From assembly GCA_902728285.1 (NCBI GenBank), contig CACVBU010000997.1, forward strand, positions 134,747 through 198,746: a stretch of 64,000 nucleotides of DNA, read 5' to 3'. Made by a program: the position numbers and the translations under genes. The first letter of the stretch is position 1. Every line of letters begins with the position of its first letter. Positions 44,841 to 56,360 of this stretch are shown in pieces. Below the pieces are notes generated by a model that was not told the DNA's origin, made no database searches, and was given only the letters and a program-made list of their open reading frames with translations. The DNA is from Clytia hemisphaerica. Lineage: Eukaryota; Cnidaria; Hydrozoa; Leptothecata; Clytiidae.

Positions 44841-46047
44841 ATTGTTCTTAAATTGGTAAATTTTTTTAGCGATTTTGAGCCTTGTTGTTCTTATAAGATT
44901 GTTTCATAAAGGCTCGATGTAAAGTAGATTTCAGATTACCTTCCATCTCTCCTTCTTGTTTTTCTCATGCAGTTTAAACTTTAGGCGAAATTTTCGACTT
45001 CAAGTCGTCTTGTTCATTTTTAAATATCTAATTTTCAAATTTTCAAAGCTATTCAGTGTTTCAAAGTCACGCTCGAATGTCTATGACGATTACGAAATTA
45101 TCAGTAAAAAATATTAAATATTGGAAAATTGATGTCCTGAAATTTCATTCTTTTCAAGAACAAAATTCATTTAGAAGCGGAGAAACTCCGAATTGAGTCC
45201 GAGACCACGTTTTTCGTGATGCCAAGACTAAAACACAATGTTATTTCGATTCCTGTAGTCCATGATAGTTCAAAAAATTACAATAATACTTAAAAGCCAA
45301 TGTGAACCAATATTTACCAAATAAGAAAATATCAGCGATGAAATTGGACGTTCGTATATGAATCTTTGATGATTAATGTCAGTGATAACGATAACGATTC
45401 CTGTATTCATGATTTAAGTTGTATGTAGTATTGTGTGTTTTGTCCAATTATCCTTTCAATTTCTGAAATTACAATAATACTTCAAGCTAGTATGATTTAC
45501 CAAGTAATATAATATTAGCGATGAAATTGAATCACTGTATGTGATTCTTCGATGATTAACGGTGCCATTAGACCTTCCACGTTACATGATTTCAATTCTA
45601 GCAGGGATAGAAAAAGAAATAATAAAAGCTCTCGACTCTACAATTTAGAGAGTGCAAGAGCACCCCCTTGAAAAAGCGAAAATGTTTGTTAGCATTTCAA
45701 ATATTTATCCAATCGACTTTTGATGTGACAATGAGACCCAGCCAAGGGCCGTAAAGGACCGCATTTTAGTTCTTCCAAAACTTGATTTAATGTATATAGT
45801 GTATATAGTTCATACTAGGGGAGGCAAATATCCTCTTTATACAACGACACATACTGTCGTGACCTCTCCAGTCACTGTATCATTCCCTTCGTACTCCTGC
45901 TGCTCAGGTAGTACATCGATCAACTTTTTTCACTGTAAATAAAACTGTCGAACGTGCTAACCGCACTGGCTCAACTTCAGTATCTTTGAATCATTCGTAG
46001 GCCCAATTGTAAACTTAATGGCTTAAGAAAAATTATAGCATTTTGGG
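44841..46047. other. No gene recognised
   Basis: AT-rich. A diverged ~180-bp duplication (~45290-45380 and ~45465-45560; TTACCAA.TAA..AATAT.AGCGATGAAATTG) is visible. 45830-45990 has an AATAAA and mixed composition that might be an LTR end, but no paired LTR was found. Confidence 0.35.
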
Positions 46048-46580
46048 TTTTAGCCTCGTTTAGGCTAAAAACTAGTCCCCAGGCCCCAAAAATCAAAATT
46101 TTGAGAAAATGAAAAAAACGCCCCCAGGGATTTGCCCAAGGATCAAGTGTGCAAAATTTCAACCCAATCGGACCATTTTTTAAGTCTCCAGCCTGCCCAT
46201 AAGTTTTAGCCTCGTTTTGGTGAAAAACTCGTCCCCAGGCCCCAAAAATCAAAATTTTGAAAAAATGAAAAAAAAAACCCAGGGATTTGCCCAAGGATCA
46301 AGTGTGCAAAATTTCAGCCCAAACGGACCATTTTTGAAGTCTCCAGCCTGCCCCAAAGTTTTAGCCTCGTTTTGGCGAAAAACTCGTCCCCAGGCCCCAA
46401 AAATTAAAATTTTGAAAAAATGAAAAAACACCCCCAGGGATTTGCCCAAGGATTAAGTGTGCAAAATTTCAGCCCAATCAGACCATTTTTGAAGTCTCCA
46501 GCCTGCCCCAAAGTTTTGGTGACAGACACACACACAGACAGACATTCTCAGATTCTAGCTCAACTGAAGTTGAGAATTAT
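46048..46580. repeat. 155-bp tandem repeat, 3 units, with a CA/GACA tail
   Basis: Units at 46048, 46204 and 46359 begin TTTTAGCCTCGTTT. After 46514 the array passes into GACAGACACACACACAGACA and a GCTCAACTGAAGTTGAG palindrome. Peptide-like open frames on both strands are shadows of the repeat. Confidence 0.9.
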
Positions 46581-49489
46581 TTTTTTAGCCTAAAACAAAG
46601 CGTATTTAATGATGTTGTCATGAATCAGTCAGATGGTACAAAATGTTTAAACTTGAAACATCAAAAGCAAACCTAAAAATAATTCTCCATTTTGATGACG
46701 TAAGTAGAAAAACTTGAATAAACTGAAGGTTCGATCAATGTTTCCAGATTGAATTTGGACTAAAGATGTAAACAAATGAGTCGGATTGATTGAACTAAAT
46801 TTTATTTTTTTAGGATTTTTCATTAAAATCTCTTATTCGATGAAAAACGAATAAGAAAGCTTAGTTAGAGGTTTTACTGATTCAGATTAAAAGGGGCAAA
46901 ATATGCGGATTCAGCGAAAATCAACGATATTCAACTATGATTTGTCATAAAAACCCTTTACACCATACTTGAATCAAAAGCCTCTCTGTTGAGGGAGGCC
47001 TCTTTTTAAGCCTGACTTACCCTTCGCCCAGCTTCCGATTTCTTAGTATTACTTTAAAAGAAGGCCTCCAAGGCCCTATACTTTTCAAAAATCTTATCCA
47101 AAATTCTTATTTCGACCGCTCCAAAAAATTGTAGCAAGGTTAAGGTCTATTTGGTAAAAATGAAATCTTTTGAAATCAGAGTATTAGGAGAAAAATATGA
47201 AGAAAATAGCAGCTCATAAGGGAAAACCCTTCACTCAAAATCTGTTAATGTTTGTCAAAAAATCTCATTATTGTCAAAGACTTCATTATCAATGCTTAAT
47301 TCTTGGCAAGGTGTCTTGTTTTAAGATTTATTGTAATCTAGACCTATCCCTTGCGCTCTTTACTCAACGCTGAACGGAGAGAGAAGAAATATAATATTCA
47401 CAGTTACCTGATAAAGAGAGCAAGCCAAGATTAATAGGTTGAGTTGATGTAAGTGTTATTGATAGCAATAAATAACGGTCAGATCCAAGTCATATGACTG
47501 AAAAAGGAAAAAAGATGGATAATGAAATTAATTAGAGTCCCAAATTCGCGTGGGAGAAGATTGCTGGTTTAGGAACCTTTGAAGAGATCACGAAGCCATT
47601 GTTTATTAAACAATGCAAATTTCATTATTAACTCTATTTTTAACGAAAGGAGATATTGCAGGAATTGATGCGTACGCGAGAGTAATCTTCAACAGATTGT
47701 GGACAAGGGTTTATAGAAATCTTCCTTTGGAAATTTATTGCATAAAGGGTTGCTAGTATATAATTACTGAGAAAGCACACAATAAAAAAGAAACATCAGA
47801 ATCACAAGTAAAATAATTAGAACGACTGAGAAACAAATGTAATGCACTGTTGAATCGATAAAAGCTACAAGAATCTGTGCGGAGAGCTTAAAATAAAACA
47901 AGATACTGTAAACAAAAAGAAATAAAAGTCTTACATACAGAAAACATCCTCCACTTGGCCAATATCCATCAATCGATAAATTGCAGCTGATATATACTCT
48001 TCAAAGATTTGTCCTTTGATGTTATCAGTAACTATATTTTTGACCAGCAAGAAAATGATTTTCAACCGATTGTTTTACTTTTCAACGTTGTCAGCAATCC
48101 AATCTAAGAAGAGGAAAAGCCAGAAAAAATCATCATCAAGTACCAAAATCTTCACCTAAATTGATTTTAATTATACAGATAAGTTTAATTTCAAAAACTA
48201 ATGATCTTTTTTAAGGAAATTGACTACTTAATTTGCCATGAATATATCTTCAAAATTGGTTATAAATTTAAAATCTAAAATCTGACACAGCACTATAGCC
48301 CCTACATTACAAGCTCCAAGTCATTATCTGTTTTAAGAAACAAAGAAAATAGAATTCCTCGAGTCATTGACATTTTGACAAAAAAGAATTGTCCCCATTC
48401 TCGTGAGTTCCAGAAATCATTTTTTTTTAATCGTCCTTTTTGTTTGAACCTAGACTAGAGTCTACTTCTTAAATTGATAAATTTGATGGGAGTCCAGTGA
48501 AGTAGACTAGGGGATGTCACCATCTTTAAAGTTTTTCACTTTCGTTTTCAAAAATTATATAAAAATACCTATACCATGGAATAAATTCTAAAACCCCATC
48601 AAAGTTTATCTGTAAAACAAGATACTTTTATGGACCTACCTGGTTATCAAAACTAATCAATGAACATTAAAACAATGAAACACATTTAAGACATGACTGG
48701 TCAAAATCAAAAATAAGAAGGTTTGTTTGGGTAAAACGTAATTTATTCATTTATAAAGATAGAAGAATATTGATCCATGCTTGTAAATAGTGATTCTTTC
48801 ATAGCTAGAAATTCATTTTTCGACCAAAAAAATTTTCTTAATGAAAATCTACTTCGGGCAACTTTTGACTGTTGGTGGAAACCTACTTAAGCAAAATATC
48901 TAATGATAAAATCTCTAGAAACACATATTTTGGCCCAAAAAAATTGGGCTCAGTCACAATGCGTGTACCTATCCGTCAGTTCAATTTTCCTTTTTTAACG
49001 AACGTGGAAAATCGAAACAAAACCAATTTTACATTTCGTTTTTTGCTAAAAAAACAAATATAGAAAATCAAAATTTTTGTTTTGATTTGTTTCAGAAATT
49101 CCTAAAAATTTTTTACAAATGTAAAAATTGTCAAATTTTGTCACATTTTGTGATTTTCATTTTGTTTATTCAATATACGATGATGAATTGAAAAATAAAC
49201 TGAAAGGTTTTGATTGTTCAACTATCATTAGTTCCTTAGCGCTTCAAACCCTACCCACGAAACAATGGCAATTATTACACTAGCTTGAACATATAATGTG
49301 CATTTTAGCGAAAAGTAGTAAAGATTCTTTTTTTTCTATAAAATGTGGGCAAAAAAACGTGGTCATACAAAAATTGTTTCTACTTAAATCTCTGGTCAAA
49401 AGACGACAATTACTGATCGACACGTTGGCTAAGCTATGAAAATAGTGTTTCATTGAATCTCTTGCGTTGCCCATTGAAACTTTTCAGCC
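46581..49489. other. No gene recognised
   Basis: AT-rich DNA. A small hairpin GCCTC...GAGGC occurs at 46981-47009. Short open frames (48872-49063, 49280-49474) show no domain. Confidence 0.4.
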
Positions 49490-49493
49490 TTAA

Positions 49494-50203
49494 GGGCTCT
49501 GGTCATAGTGAAAAATCAATTTCAGAATTTGAAAATAAAACCTTATGTTTTCGCTTCTTTGACATGTTTAAGAACAAACTGCTATTGAAAAAATGAATTT
49601 AAGTAATAACATCATGAGTAATTAAGGAATAAGTGTGACATGGACCTTAATAAAACGTCATAACGACTTTATTCATACTGTATACTTTTCACAAAAAAGC
49701 CTAATATCCTTGGGGGAAATCATTTTATTATTTCAAACTTTTTTAAAGTTAATGACAAATAATTTATTTATTTAGATTTTTTTTCGGAAGAATTTTCTTT
49801 TTAGCTACATCCCAAATTATAGCTGTTTTCGTATGGAAATTTAGTGGAGAAAATTGCCAAAAATTAGGCTTTTTGGAGATTTTAAAGGAAAGATACTTCC
49901 ACAAAAACTTTCCGAAATTGCATTTTTAGATACTAAATAGATACATCACCTGAACCAAAAAAAATTCCAAAATGTTTGATTTTTACCGAGATATTAGGGC
50001 TTTGAAAGGTGAAATACTCTTCTTCGAAAAACTCTTCGTTTTCTTCTTCATTTAATTTTTTCATTTCAATTTTTCAATTTTTAAATTCTAAAAAGGTAGG
50101 TTTAACAGGACATATAAAAAAAATTATACATTAATCTTTTTAAAATGCAGAAATTGCTATTTAAGTTGGTGTAAAATCGAAAAATTGGGTATGTCCAGAG
50201 CCC
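49494..50203. mobile_element. TTAA-flanked GGGCTCTG element, copy beta
   Basis: Ends GGGCTCTGGTCATAGT / ATGTCCAGAGCCC with TTAA at 49490-49493 and 50204-50207. The minus strand at ~49975-50070 codes M-K-K-L-N-E-E-E-N-E-E-F-F-E-E-E-Y-F-T-F, matching copies alpha and gamma. Confidence 0.8.
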
Positions 50204-50207
50204 TTAA

Positions 50208-51014
50208 AATCCCAATACCCGCCGTTTTAAATTCTTTTGCATAAAGGAGCCTTTACAAGTGGTATAAAATACAAAAAAAAAAACTTCCCTTGAAAATAAA
50301 ATGTAACAGATCTTCCTGATATCACATCATTCAAATTATCTAAAATAGCACGAGTGAGTCCTATTATCAAGCAGCGAAAAACAAAGGGGATATCCATTGG
50401 AATAACCTTGCCGAAGTCTCTTCAATTTTTAACACAAGGGAGAGTACAAATTCTATAAAATACAAAAATACCTTGATAAATTGTGCAAATTTATCAACGT
50501 CAAAATAATACAAAGAATTCAATGAAATATAAGTGAGACGAGTATGAGAAAATATGACAAAACAACTACGAGTGGTAGAGAGAATGATTTCCAAATAATC
50601 ATCCAAAATCGCAAGACAAAATTTGTGGAGACAAACAAAAATCAATCAAGTCTAAACTTTTAATACATTGTTCCCAACATTATGATACTTGCAAGCTTAG
50701 AACCGTTCACACTACTCAACATCAGACAATGAGCAAATCCATCACTATTCAATCACCTGTTCCATTCCAAAGTCCCATTTTAGAAAAGCAAAATTCACTT
50801 TCCCTAGAGAGAGAGAGAAGAATTCCTATGTGGAGACGCTTGAGATACATGCTTTCAACAGAAGAAAAGAATCTTAAAGCAGTCGAACTAAATCTAAAAT
50901 ATTATTGATATGGTAAGAGACAAAGCAAGACTAAAGGTATTGGTCATTTTTTTGACGAAACTAAACATAACCAAAAAGTCTTCAGTACGCCACTAAGTGA
51001 TGATCAATGCCAAA
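50208..51014. other. No gene recognised
   Basis: A 92-codon minus frame (50367-50645) is Leu/Phe-rich without a domain. A short GA repeat occurs at ~50810. Confidence 0.35.
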
Positions 51015-51270
51015 ATAATCTATCAACCTTTAAAGCATTTGACAAAGTCTTTCATAAAATCTTTCTACATAAAGTATCCCAGCTCGGAATCAAAGCAAAC
51101 CTATTGCTTTTGATTAAATCGTTTCGGAATGATAGAAAGTGTTGTTGCAATCTGTTGTTTTACGACTTTAATCTATCATATGGGGAGTACCTCAAGGAAC
51201 GATTTCCCATATTGATAAAAAATATCAGATATTCCACCCTTGCTGATAACACGAGATCAAAGCAAGGCAT
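51015..51270 (+). pseudogene. Non-LTR retrotransposon (LINE) reverse-transcriptase scrap
   Basis: Reads F-K-A-F-D-K-V-F-H-K-I-F-L-H-K-V-S-Q-L-G-I-K, the start of the RT palm (F-S-K-A-F-D-x-V-x-H). In a shifted frame at ~51180 it reads W-G-V-P-Q-G-T-I-S, the G-V-P-Q-G-S/T motif of LINE reverse transcriptases. Near the end L-A-D-N-T stands where Y-A-D-D-T is expected. Frameshifts and internal loss make it dead; only ~85 codons remain. Confidence 0.65.
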
Positions 51271-51639
51271 AATTGAAATATTCAATTTGTGACATGAGCT
51301 AACTAATTTTATGTCTGGACTATTCAGTCATTTCTGGACAGTTGATCACTTGAAAAGCGAATGTTATCAATAAAAATACTATAATTAAAAACAAACAATA
51401 TGTCAAAGATCTTGGAGGTCTTGGAGTATGGATGGTCATTCAAAGATAAGATTGGAAAAATTACAGCAAAGTTGACCAAAGACATTCTTAAAACAATCAA
51501 TAACAAAAATAACAAAAATTTTCGCGGTTGAGCTCGTCCGCGAAATTTCAATATTTCACAGGGACCTAATTTCGCAGGAGTATATTGTGAGATTATATTT
51601 TCGCAAATATGAGCTATTTTTGCTAAAGGAATTTTGAGA

Positions 51640-52240
51640 CTGAAATTCTCTGAAAAAAAGGAATATCCAGGCTTTTAGCTAAGTTAATGAGCTTCTTATA
51701 AAAAGAAAAAGTGTATATCATAATAAAAACCCATTTTCCTTCAAAAATACAGGAACTGAATTTCCTCTAAGGCAAGACCAATTTAATTTGTTGTTCTACG
51801 GGCAGATCGTTAGCAAAATATGGGTCGGTCGGTCGGTCGGTAAAAAAAGAATAAACTTTTCATTTCAGGGTTGGTAAAGTACCGAGAAAATGTTTTCCAA
51901 AAAATATCTGGATCAAAAATTCACTTTCTTTATCTTCGATGAAAATCATAATAAAATCTTTTCTAAATTTTTCAATTTCTTGAATTAATTTTCAGCTTTA
52001 TTAAATTTGATTCTTACAAATAACTAGTGTGTAAAATATATTGTAGTGGAAATTCAAAATTATTTTTTTTGATTTTAGCAAAAATAGGGTCGGTCGGGCC
52101 CGTAAAACAACAAATTAAATTGGTCTTGTCTAAATACAAAAGAATATTTTCCTTTGAAAATACAGATGAATAGAAATAATTTGGGACTGCCTCTGAACAG
52201 GACAAATGGAAAATCACAAAGGGTTAGTGACTCTTACCAT
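51640..52240 (-). repeat. Dispersed repeat, inverted relative of the intron-1 array at 57.7-58.7 kb, split by a nested element
   Basis: Contains AGGAATATCCAGGCTTTTAG, CTTATAAAAAGAAAAAGTG and CTGCCTCTGAACAGGAC, the reverse complement of the 57.7-58.7 kb units. Confidence 0.75.
51771..52128. mobile_element. Nested inverted-repeat element (CAAGACCAATTTAATTTG ends)
   Basis: Inverted ends CAAGACCAATTTAATTTG / CAAATTAAATTGGTCTTG, flanked by TCTAA (51766-51770, 52129-52133). GGTCGGTCGG words lie near both ends. The uninterrupted site is visible in the intron-1 array (TTTAGAGAAAATTCAG in reverse). Confidence 0.8.
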
Positions 52241-53687
52241 ACATTTTAATATCAAACTAATTTTACATAGTTTTGAAATGTGTAATATTAGCGCTTCTTT
52301 GATTTAGCGGTAAACACGCTAAAAGTGATCTTTTGAAATGTTTGATCTTTGATTCAAAAAAATTTTGCCGATAACACTTTTTCAAATTTTTATTGGGACT
52401 TATTTTCGTGGATGAAAACCAAATCTGCAAAATTTTATCAGCACGAAAATTAATTCCATTAGTAAAATATTTTAAAGTAGGAGGGCAAAATACTGAAATT
52501 GAAATCAAACTGCAGGATTCAGCGCTGTCAGAGGTGGCGTCTTTTCTTCAAATACAACTTATCAAGATAAAGAACTTCAGCTCTGAAAAAGGGCCCAAAA
52601 CCTTTAACATTTTAGGAAGATGCATTGAAGAAATGTCTTGAAAAATGCTCTATATGAACAACACACCTCTACAAGAAAATGAGATTGGGCTAATCAAGTA
52701 TGTATATGAACAAACAACACATATGTTGGGCTCAAAAAGCAGAACAGATGAATATCATTATAGTTAATAAACTGAAAAGTATTAAAATTGTAAATGTAGA
52801 TTTTAAATTTCCTCTCACAAAATTGTTTTCCAAAGATTCTCAACTTCCTCTTTTGCCTTTGACTTTCCCTTTTTCATTTTTATAACACTGTGTCGAAACA
52901 ACTTCTTTGTGCCATGGGGGAGAGGTTTGCTAATATTATTTTTATTTCATCTCCCCATCTAAATATAAATCTCCTAACGAGATATGCATACAGATCAAGG
53001 TTAAAATTTCAACTGATAAAATGATTATAATTTTTACTTATTTCACTTTTTAAACACATAGCTTTCTTTTAAAGAATGTTTTTTATAAGAGTACACAAAC
53101 CTTAATACTGTAATTAAGTAAAGAATGCATCCATTTTTAGATTTATAGAAGCTGTGGATTTTTTCATCTATCAATACCATTAGAAAGATTCAATCTACCA
53201 AACTAGCCTTTACTTTATAACATTCAAGATCTCCAAATAGGGTTGAAATAGCGGGTAATGTTCAGAAAGTTTCAATAAAAGTTTGAATGAAAACTCCAAA
53301 CCAACGTAGTTAAACGTAGTTTTAATTGCAATCAAATGGTCAAATCCGGGTTAATTACGTTCAATTATGTTCAACTGGTTTGAACGGTGATAAATTATGT
53401 TTTGCAGGATTGAAAGGGTTGAAAAGTGTATTATAAGCAATAGAGCAATATAGTAGTAATCAACTAAGCAGTCTCAAAAACATGATTGAACACATTAAAG
53501 AGAATGGAATACAATTTTTCCACATCTAATTCCGTAACCCATCTTACTCTGAGATACTGTATAGGATTATTAGGAAGGTTGGGATCACTTAGCCTGGTTA
53601 ACCAAGCCAGTTTTTACAAGGCCAAGATACGGCTGACGACAATATAGCGTTATCAGTGCTTTAATGATTTTTATGATGTACGGAATT
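52241..53687. other. No recognised gene; one open frame of note
   Basis: The plus frame 52393-52641 (82 codons) ends G-G-Q-N-T-E-I-E-I-K-L-Q-D-S-A, then K-T-F-N-I-L-G-R-C-I-E-E-M-S. It looks more protein-like than its surroundings but has no known motif. The rest is AT-rich. Confidence 0.35.
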
Positions 53688-53691
53688 TTAA

Positions 53692-54315
53692 AGGAGATCT
53701 AACGGCAAAAAATTCTTTATCCTTATTTTTTGACAGAGCTACAGGCCTAATTAAATAAAAAACATTGAAAAAAGAACGAGTGTAAAATCTTTCATATTGA
53801 TTGAATTATCATTGTTTAAAATATCTCTTTATTTGAAAGTAAGTGGGTTTCGTGACGTCAGCGCTGAACTTTCATTTCGATAGAGAAACTGTTTGTAGAC
53901 GAAAATTATGGAAAGAAGATGTTTTATAGCAAAAAAATACCTCTGATTCTGACGTGTCTAACTCCGTTTCTTCATCAGTAGAATGGTTAAAATGTCTGAG
54001 AAATCATTTTCTTCACTTGAAGATTCACTCGACGACATTTTGCTCTGAATTTAGAAGTCTGAATGAATGTGCTAAATGATTTTATCAAGAAATTTTTCTT
54101 TATAAAACTCACTAAAAGTTTAGAGAAAAAGAGAGAAAATCTTGTTTAACAGACAAGTTGTTCAGCAATGACGTCACACGCTTAAATCTTTAAAGGGATA
54201 TAATTTCCTATTGAGTTAAAATTTTTCAACATAATATAGCTCATTTTAATCCCCACAATATAAAGTTTCCATAATTTCCAAAAAAGGTGGAAAATCTTTT
54301 GCCGTTAGTTCTCCT
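53692..54315. mobile_element. TTAA-flanked AGGAGAnCTAACGGCAAAA element
   Basis: Inverted ends AGGAGATCTAACGGCAAAA / TTTTGCCGTTAGTTCTCCT between TTAA at 53688-53691 and 54316-54319. The minus strand holds a 26-codon ORF (53957-54037) starting M-S-S-S-E-S-S-S-E-E-N-D-F-S-D-I-L, an acidic peptide. Confidence 0.8.
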
Positions 54316-54319
54316 TTAA

Positions 54320-54825
54320 GTTTGCCTTGAAAAACTGGCTTGGGCGAAGTTTGTATGCAGAAGTCGGTGAGACTCGGGGAGTAATTTGGCCTCTTCTAAT
54401 TGGCTATAATATACCATGTGATAAGAAACAAAATTTTTTGTTTGTTTTGAAAACGCTTTTCACTTTTTATTTTTGCTTTTTTTATGCGAATGAGTTATGG
54501 GAAATCTTTCGTTGAAAAATATGTGTTGAACAAATTATACAAATTCATGTGCATTTACAAAAACGTGCCCGGGAAAATTTGAAATTTCGTTCTTGTCAGT
54601 TGATAAGAAACCGAGTTTACTTGTACTAAGCCAGATATTCAGTCACAACTTCCCATCAGATTTTACTAAGTGACTGAATCAATCTGCTTAGATTTTTAGG
54701 GTAGGGATCACTAAGGTCACAATCACAACTTGTGTTCCCATCGTCTGACCGACTGATAATTTTTCTTGATCAAATTGTTGGAATTCTTTCAAATTCCATC
54801 CTTAGCTTTGATTATAGGACAATTG
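54320..54825. other. No gene seen
   Basis: AT-rich; a 62-codon plus frame (54327-54515) without domain. Confidence 0.35.
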
Positions 54826-54962
54826 CCGTCTGGACATGTCCCCAGGACATTTGCCCCCAGACAATTACCCCCAGACATTTACTCCCAGGTCAAATGCCTC
54901 CAGACAATTTGCCCCCCGAGACAAATTACCCTCCTAAAAAGTAAATTTCCAAACAATTACCT
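54826..54962. repeat. CCCCCAGACAATTA phrase run
   Basis: About eight degenerate units built on CCCC(C)AG(A/G)ACA(A/T)TT. It resembles the subterminal phrase runs of the foldback-type elements; the matching end was not found. Confidence 0.65.
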
Positions 54963-55044
54963 TCGAGAAAATTCTTGATCACTACAGTTAGTCTTTTTTA
55001 TTATTTCTCTTGTTTTTTTGAAACTGCATTCAAGAAAGCTGTAT

Positions 55045-55268
55045 GAGGAGCTGTGGTATAGTGTTCATTGACCTTGGTCATTGGTTACTTGAGGTTCGAT
55101 TCTCACTCGCAGCGGTTCACTTGGCAAGTGAATGAACCTTCGCCTGGGTCAACCCATGCCATGTAAGGGGAATCGGGTAGTCAGTCCAAGGTGCTGACGG
55201 CTCATTAAAAGTGTCTATAGTTGCGAAAATAAGCCTCAAAGCCTCCTGCAACTCAACCAAATAGAAAT
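55045..55268 (+). mobile_element. tRNA-derived SINE
   Basis: The 5' part has a pol III A box (TGGTATAGTGTT at ~55054) and a B box (GGTTCGATTCT at ~55093) spaced as in a tRNA gene. An unrelated body follows (GGGTCAACCCATGCCATG, CAAGGTGCTGACGGCTC), then an A-rich tail with ATAGAAATAGATATG. The acceptor stem does not close, so it is not a tRNA gene. Confidence 0.75.
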
Positions 55269-55269
55269 A

Positions 55270-55820
55270 GATATGAAAGTTTATGAAAGGATGCTGTTAA
55301 TAGTATGATTTTTCCAAAAGCTACTTTTTAAATTCAAACCACTCATTTACAGGTTCATTCACAAAACTTCACAAAATCCAGAAAGTTCCAAAGATAAGTT
55401 TTTTTATAAGAACATTAAGGCTAAAATTGTTTGATCACCATAAATTTTGACATTTTTTTGGATCCAAATAATTATACAGAAATGAGGCAGTTGAGATCCT
55501 TTGAATCTTACCTATGACGTGTGTTTTTTGACAAATTTCATAACGTCAAAATTAAATTCATGGTTGATGGTAACTGGGTTATGCTGCTGATTTTCGGTTA
55601 AAAACAATGTGTACATACATTATATCATAACATATACATCTGTCTACCAAATGGCTAAGCTTTACCAATGAGAAGGAAACTTACCAAAAATTATCATCTT
55701 CCATTAGCCTGGGCAAACCTTCTATGTCTTTCCACCCTATACCACTTCTAATATTTTGTTCGTTTATCCAGTTTCGCGGGTAATCTGAAAAATTTTCCGC
55801 CATCTTTTCGCGGGAAGAAT
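55270..55820. other. No gene seen
   Basis: AT-rich upstream flank of the integrase-like gene; a TTTTTTTATAAGAACATTAAGGCT stretch (~55400) is a scrap of the TACACG-T(n) MITE family. Confidence 0.4.
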
Positions 55821-55824
55821 TATG

Positions 55825-55922
55825 GTCCAATCAAACTGCGTCATTTAAATTTAGAAAACCAATCAAGATAACTTTTTGACGCGCGTTGAGTTTATACTTT
55901 CGCTTTCATTTTCGGTATAAAT
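55825..55922 (+). promoter_or_regulatory. Promoter of the integrase-like gene: two CCAAT motifs and a TATA box
   Basis: CCAATCA occurs at ~55830 and ~55858, TATAAATA at 55916-55923. A start about 30 bp downstream (~55945) would give a 5' UTR of ~180 nt before the first ATG at 56127, which has an in-frame TAG just upstream. Confidence 0.5.
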
Positions 55923-56126
55923 ACAAGCACTTTGCAACTAAACTTTGTTCTGACCGGTGGATATCGTGCCAGAACTCTCCAGCAGCTAATTGGTGCCAGG
56001 TTGTGACTTATACGACTTTGAGTGTAATCCAGAGAAGTTCATTTTGCAGCATTATCTTTTAGTTGTTGGCTCGTGCCCCCTGAGCGGTGCACTGTTTAGT
56101 GTCTTGCTTGCTAGCGCTTGAGAATT

Positions 56127-56360
56127 ATGTCTAAGTATCATCACTTACTAGTCAGTGGAAGGATGACCCAGTTTGATTGGTGTCTTGTTGATGCGATTCG
56201 AGTTGGAAAATCCAGACTGATAACCCCAAGCAATTACCTCAGCCTCTGTGAGGTATTGCAAGAAGAAGGAGGAATACCTTTCAAAGGACTCCCTGAGGAG
56301 TTAAAAAAGAGTATAAAAAAAGACTCTTTGAAAATGAAACTGGACAACGGCGTCTTGAAA
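56127..56360 (+). CDS. Integrase-like gene, exon 1
   Basis: 78 codons from the first ATG (M-S-K-Y-H-H-L-L) to K-L-D-N-G-V-L-K, donor GTAAGT, phase 0. The earlier TTG at 56118 is not needed. Charged, with S-N-Y-L-S-L-C-E-V-L-Q, resembling the segment before the zinc-binding region in KRBA2-like proteins. Confidence 0.78.

Noticed and set aside
45750..45990. Possible solo LTR with AATAAA
   Set aside because: No paired LTR, no TG..CA ends with a target duplication, no primer-binding site.
45977..46449. Open frames on both strands with F-F-K-I-L-I-F-G-A-W-G
   Set aside because: Products of the 155-bp tandem repeat, whose unit happens to lack stops.
51823..51840. GGTCGGTCGGTCGG as a functional G-rich site
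   Set aside because: It is part of the nested element's subterminal sequence and is matched near the other end.
55045..55120. tRNA gene
   Set aside because: A and B boxes are good but the acceptor and anticodon stems do not pair and a SINE body follows.
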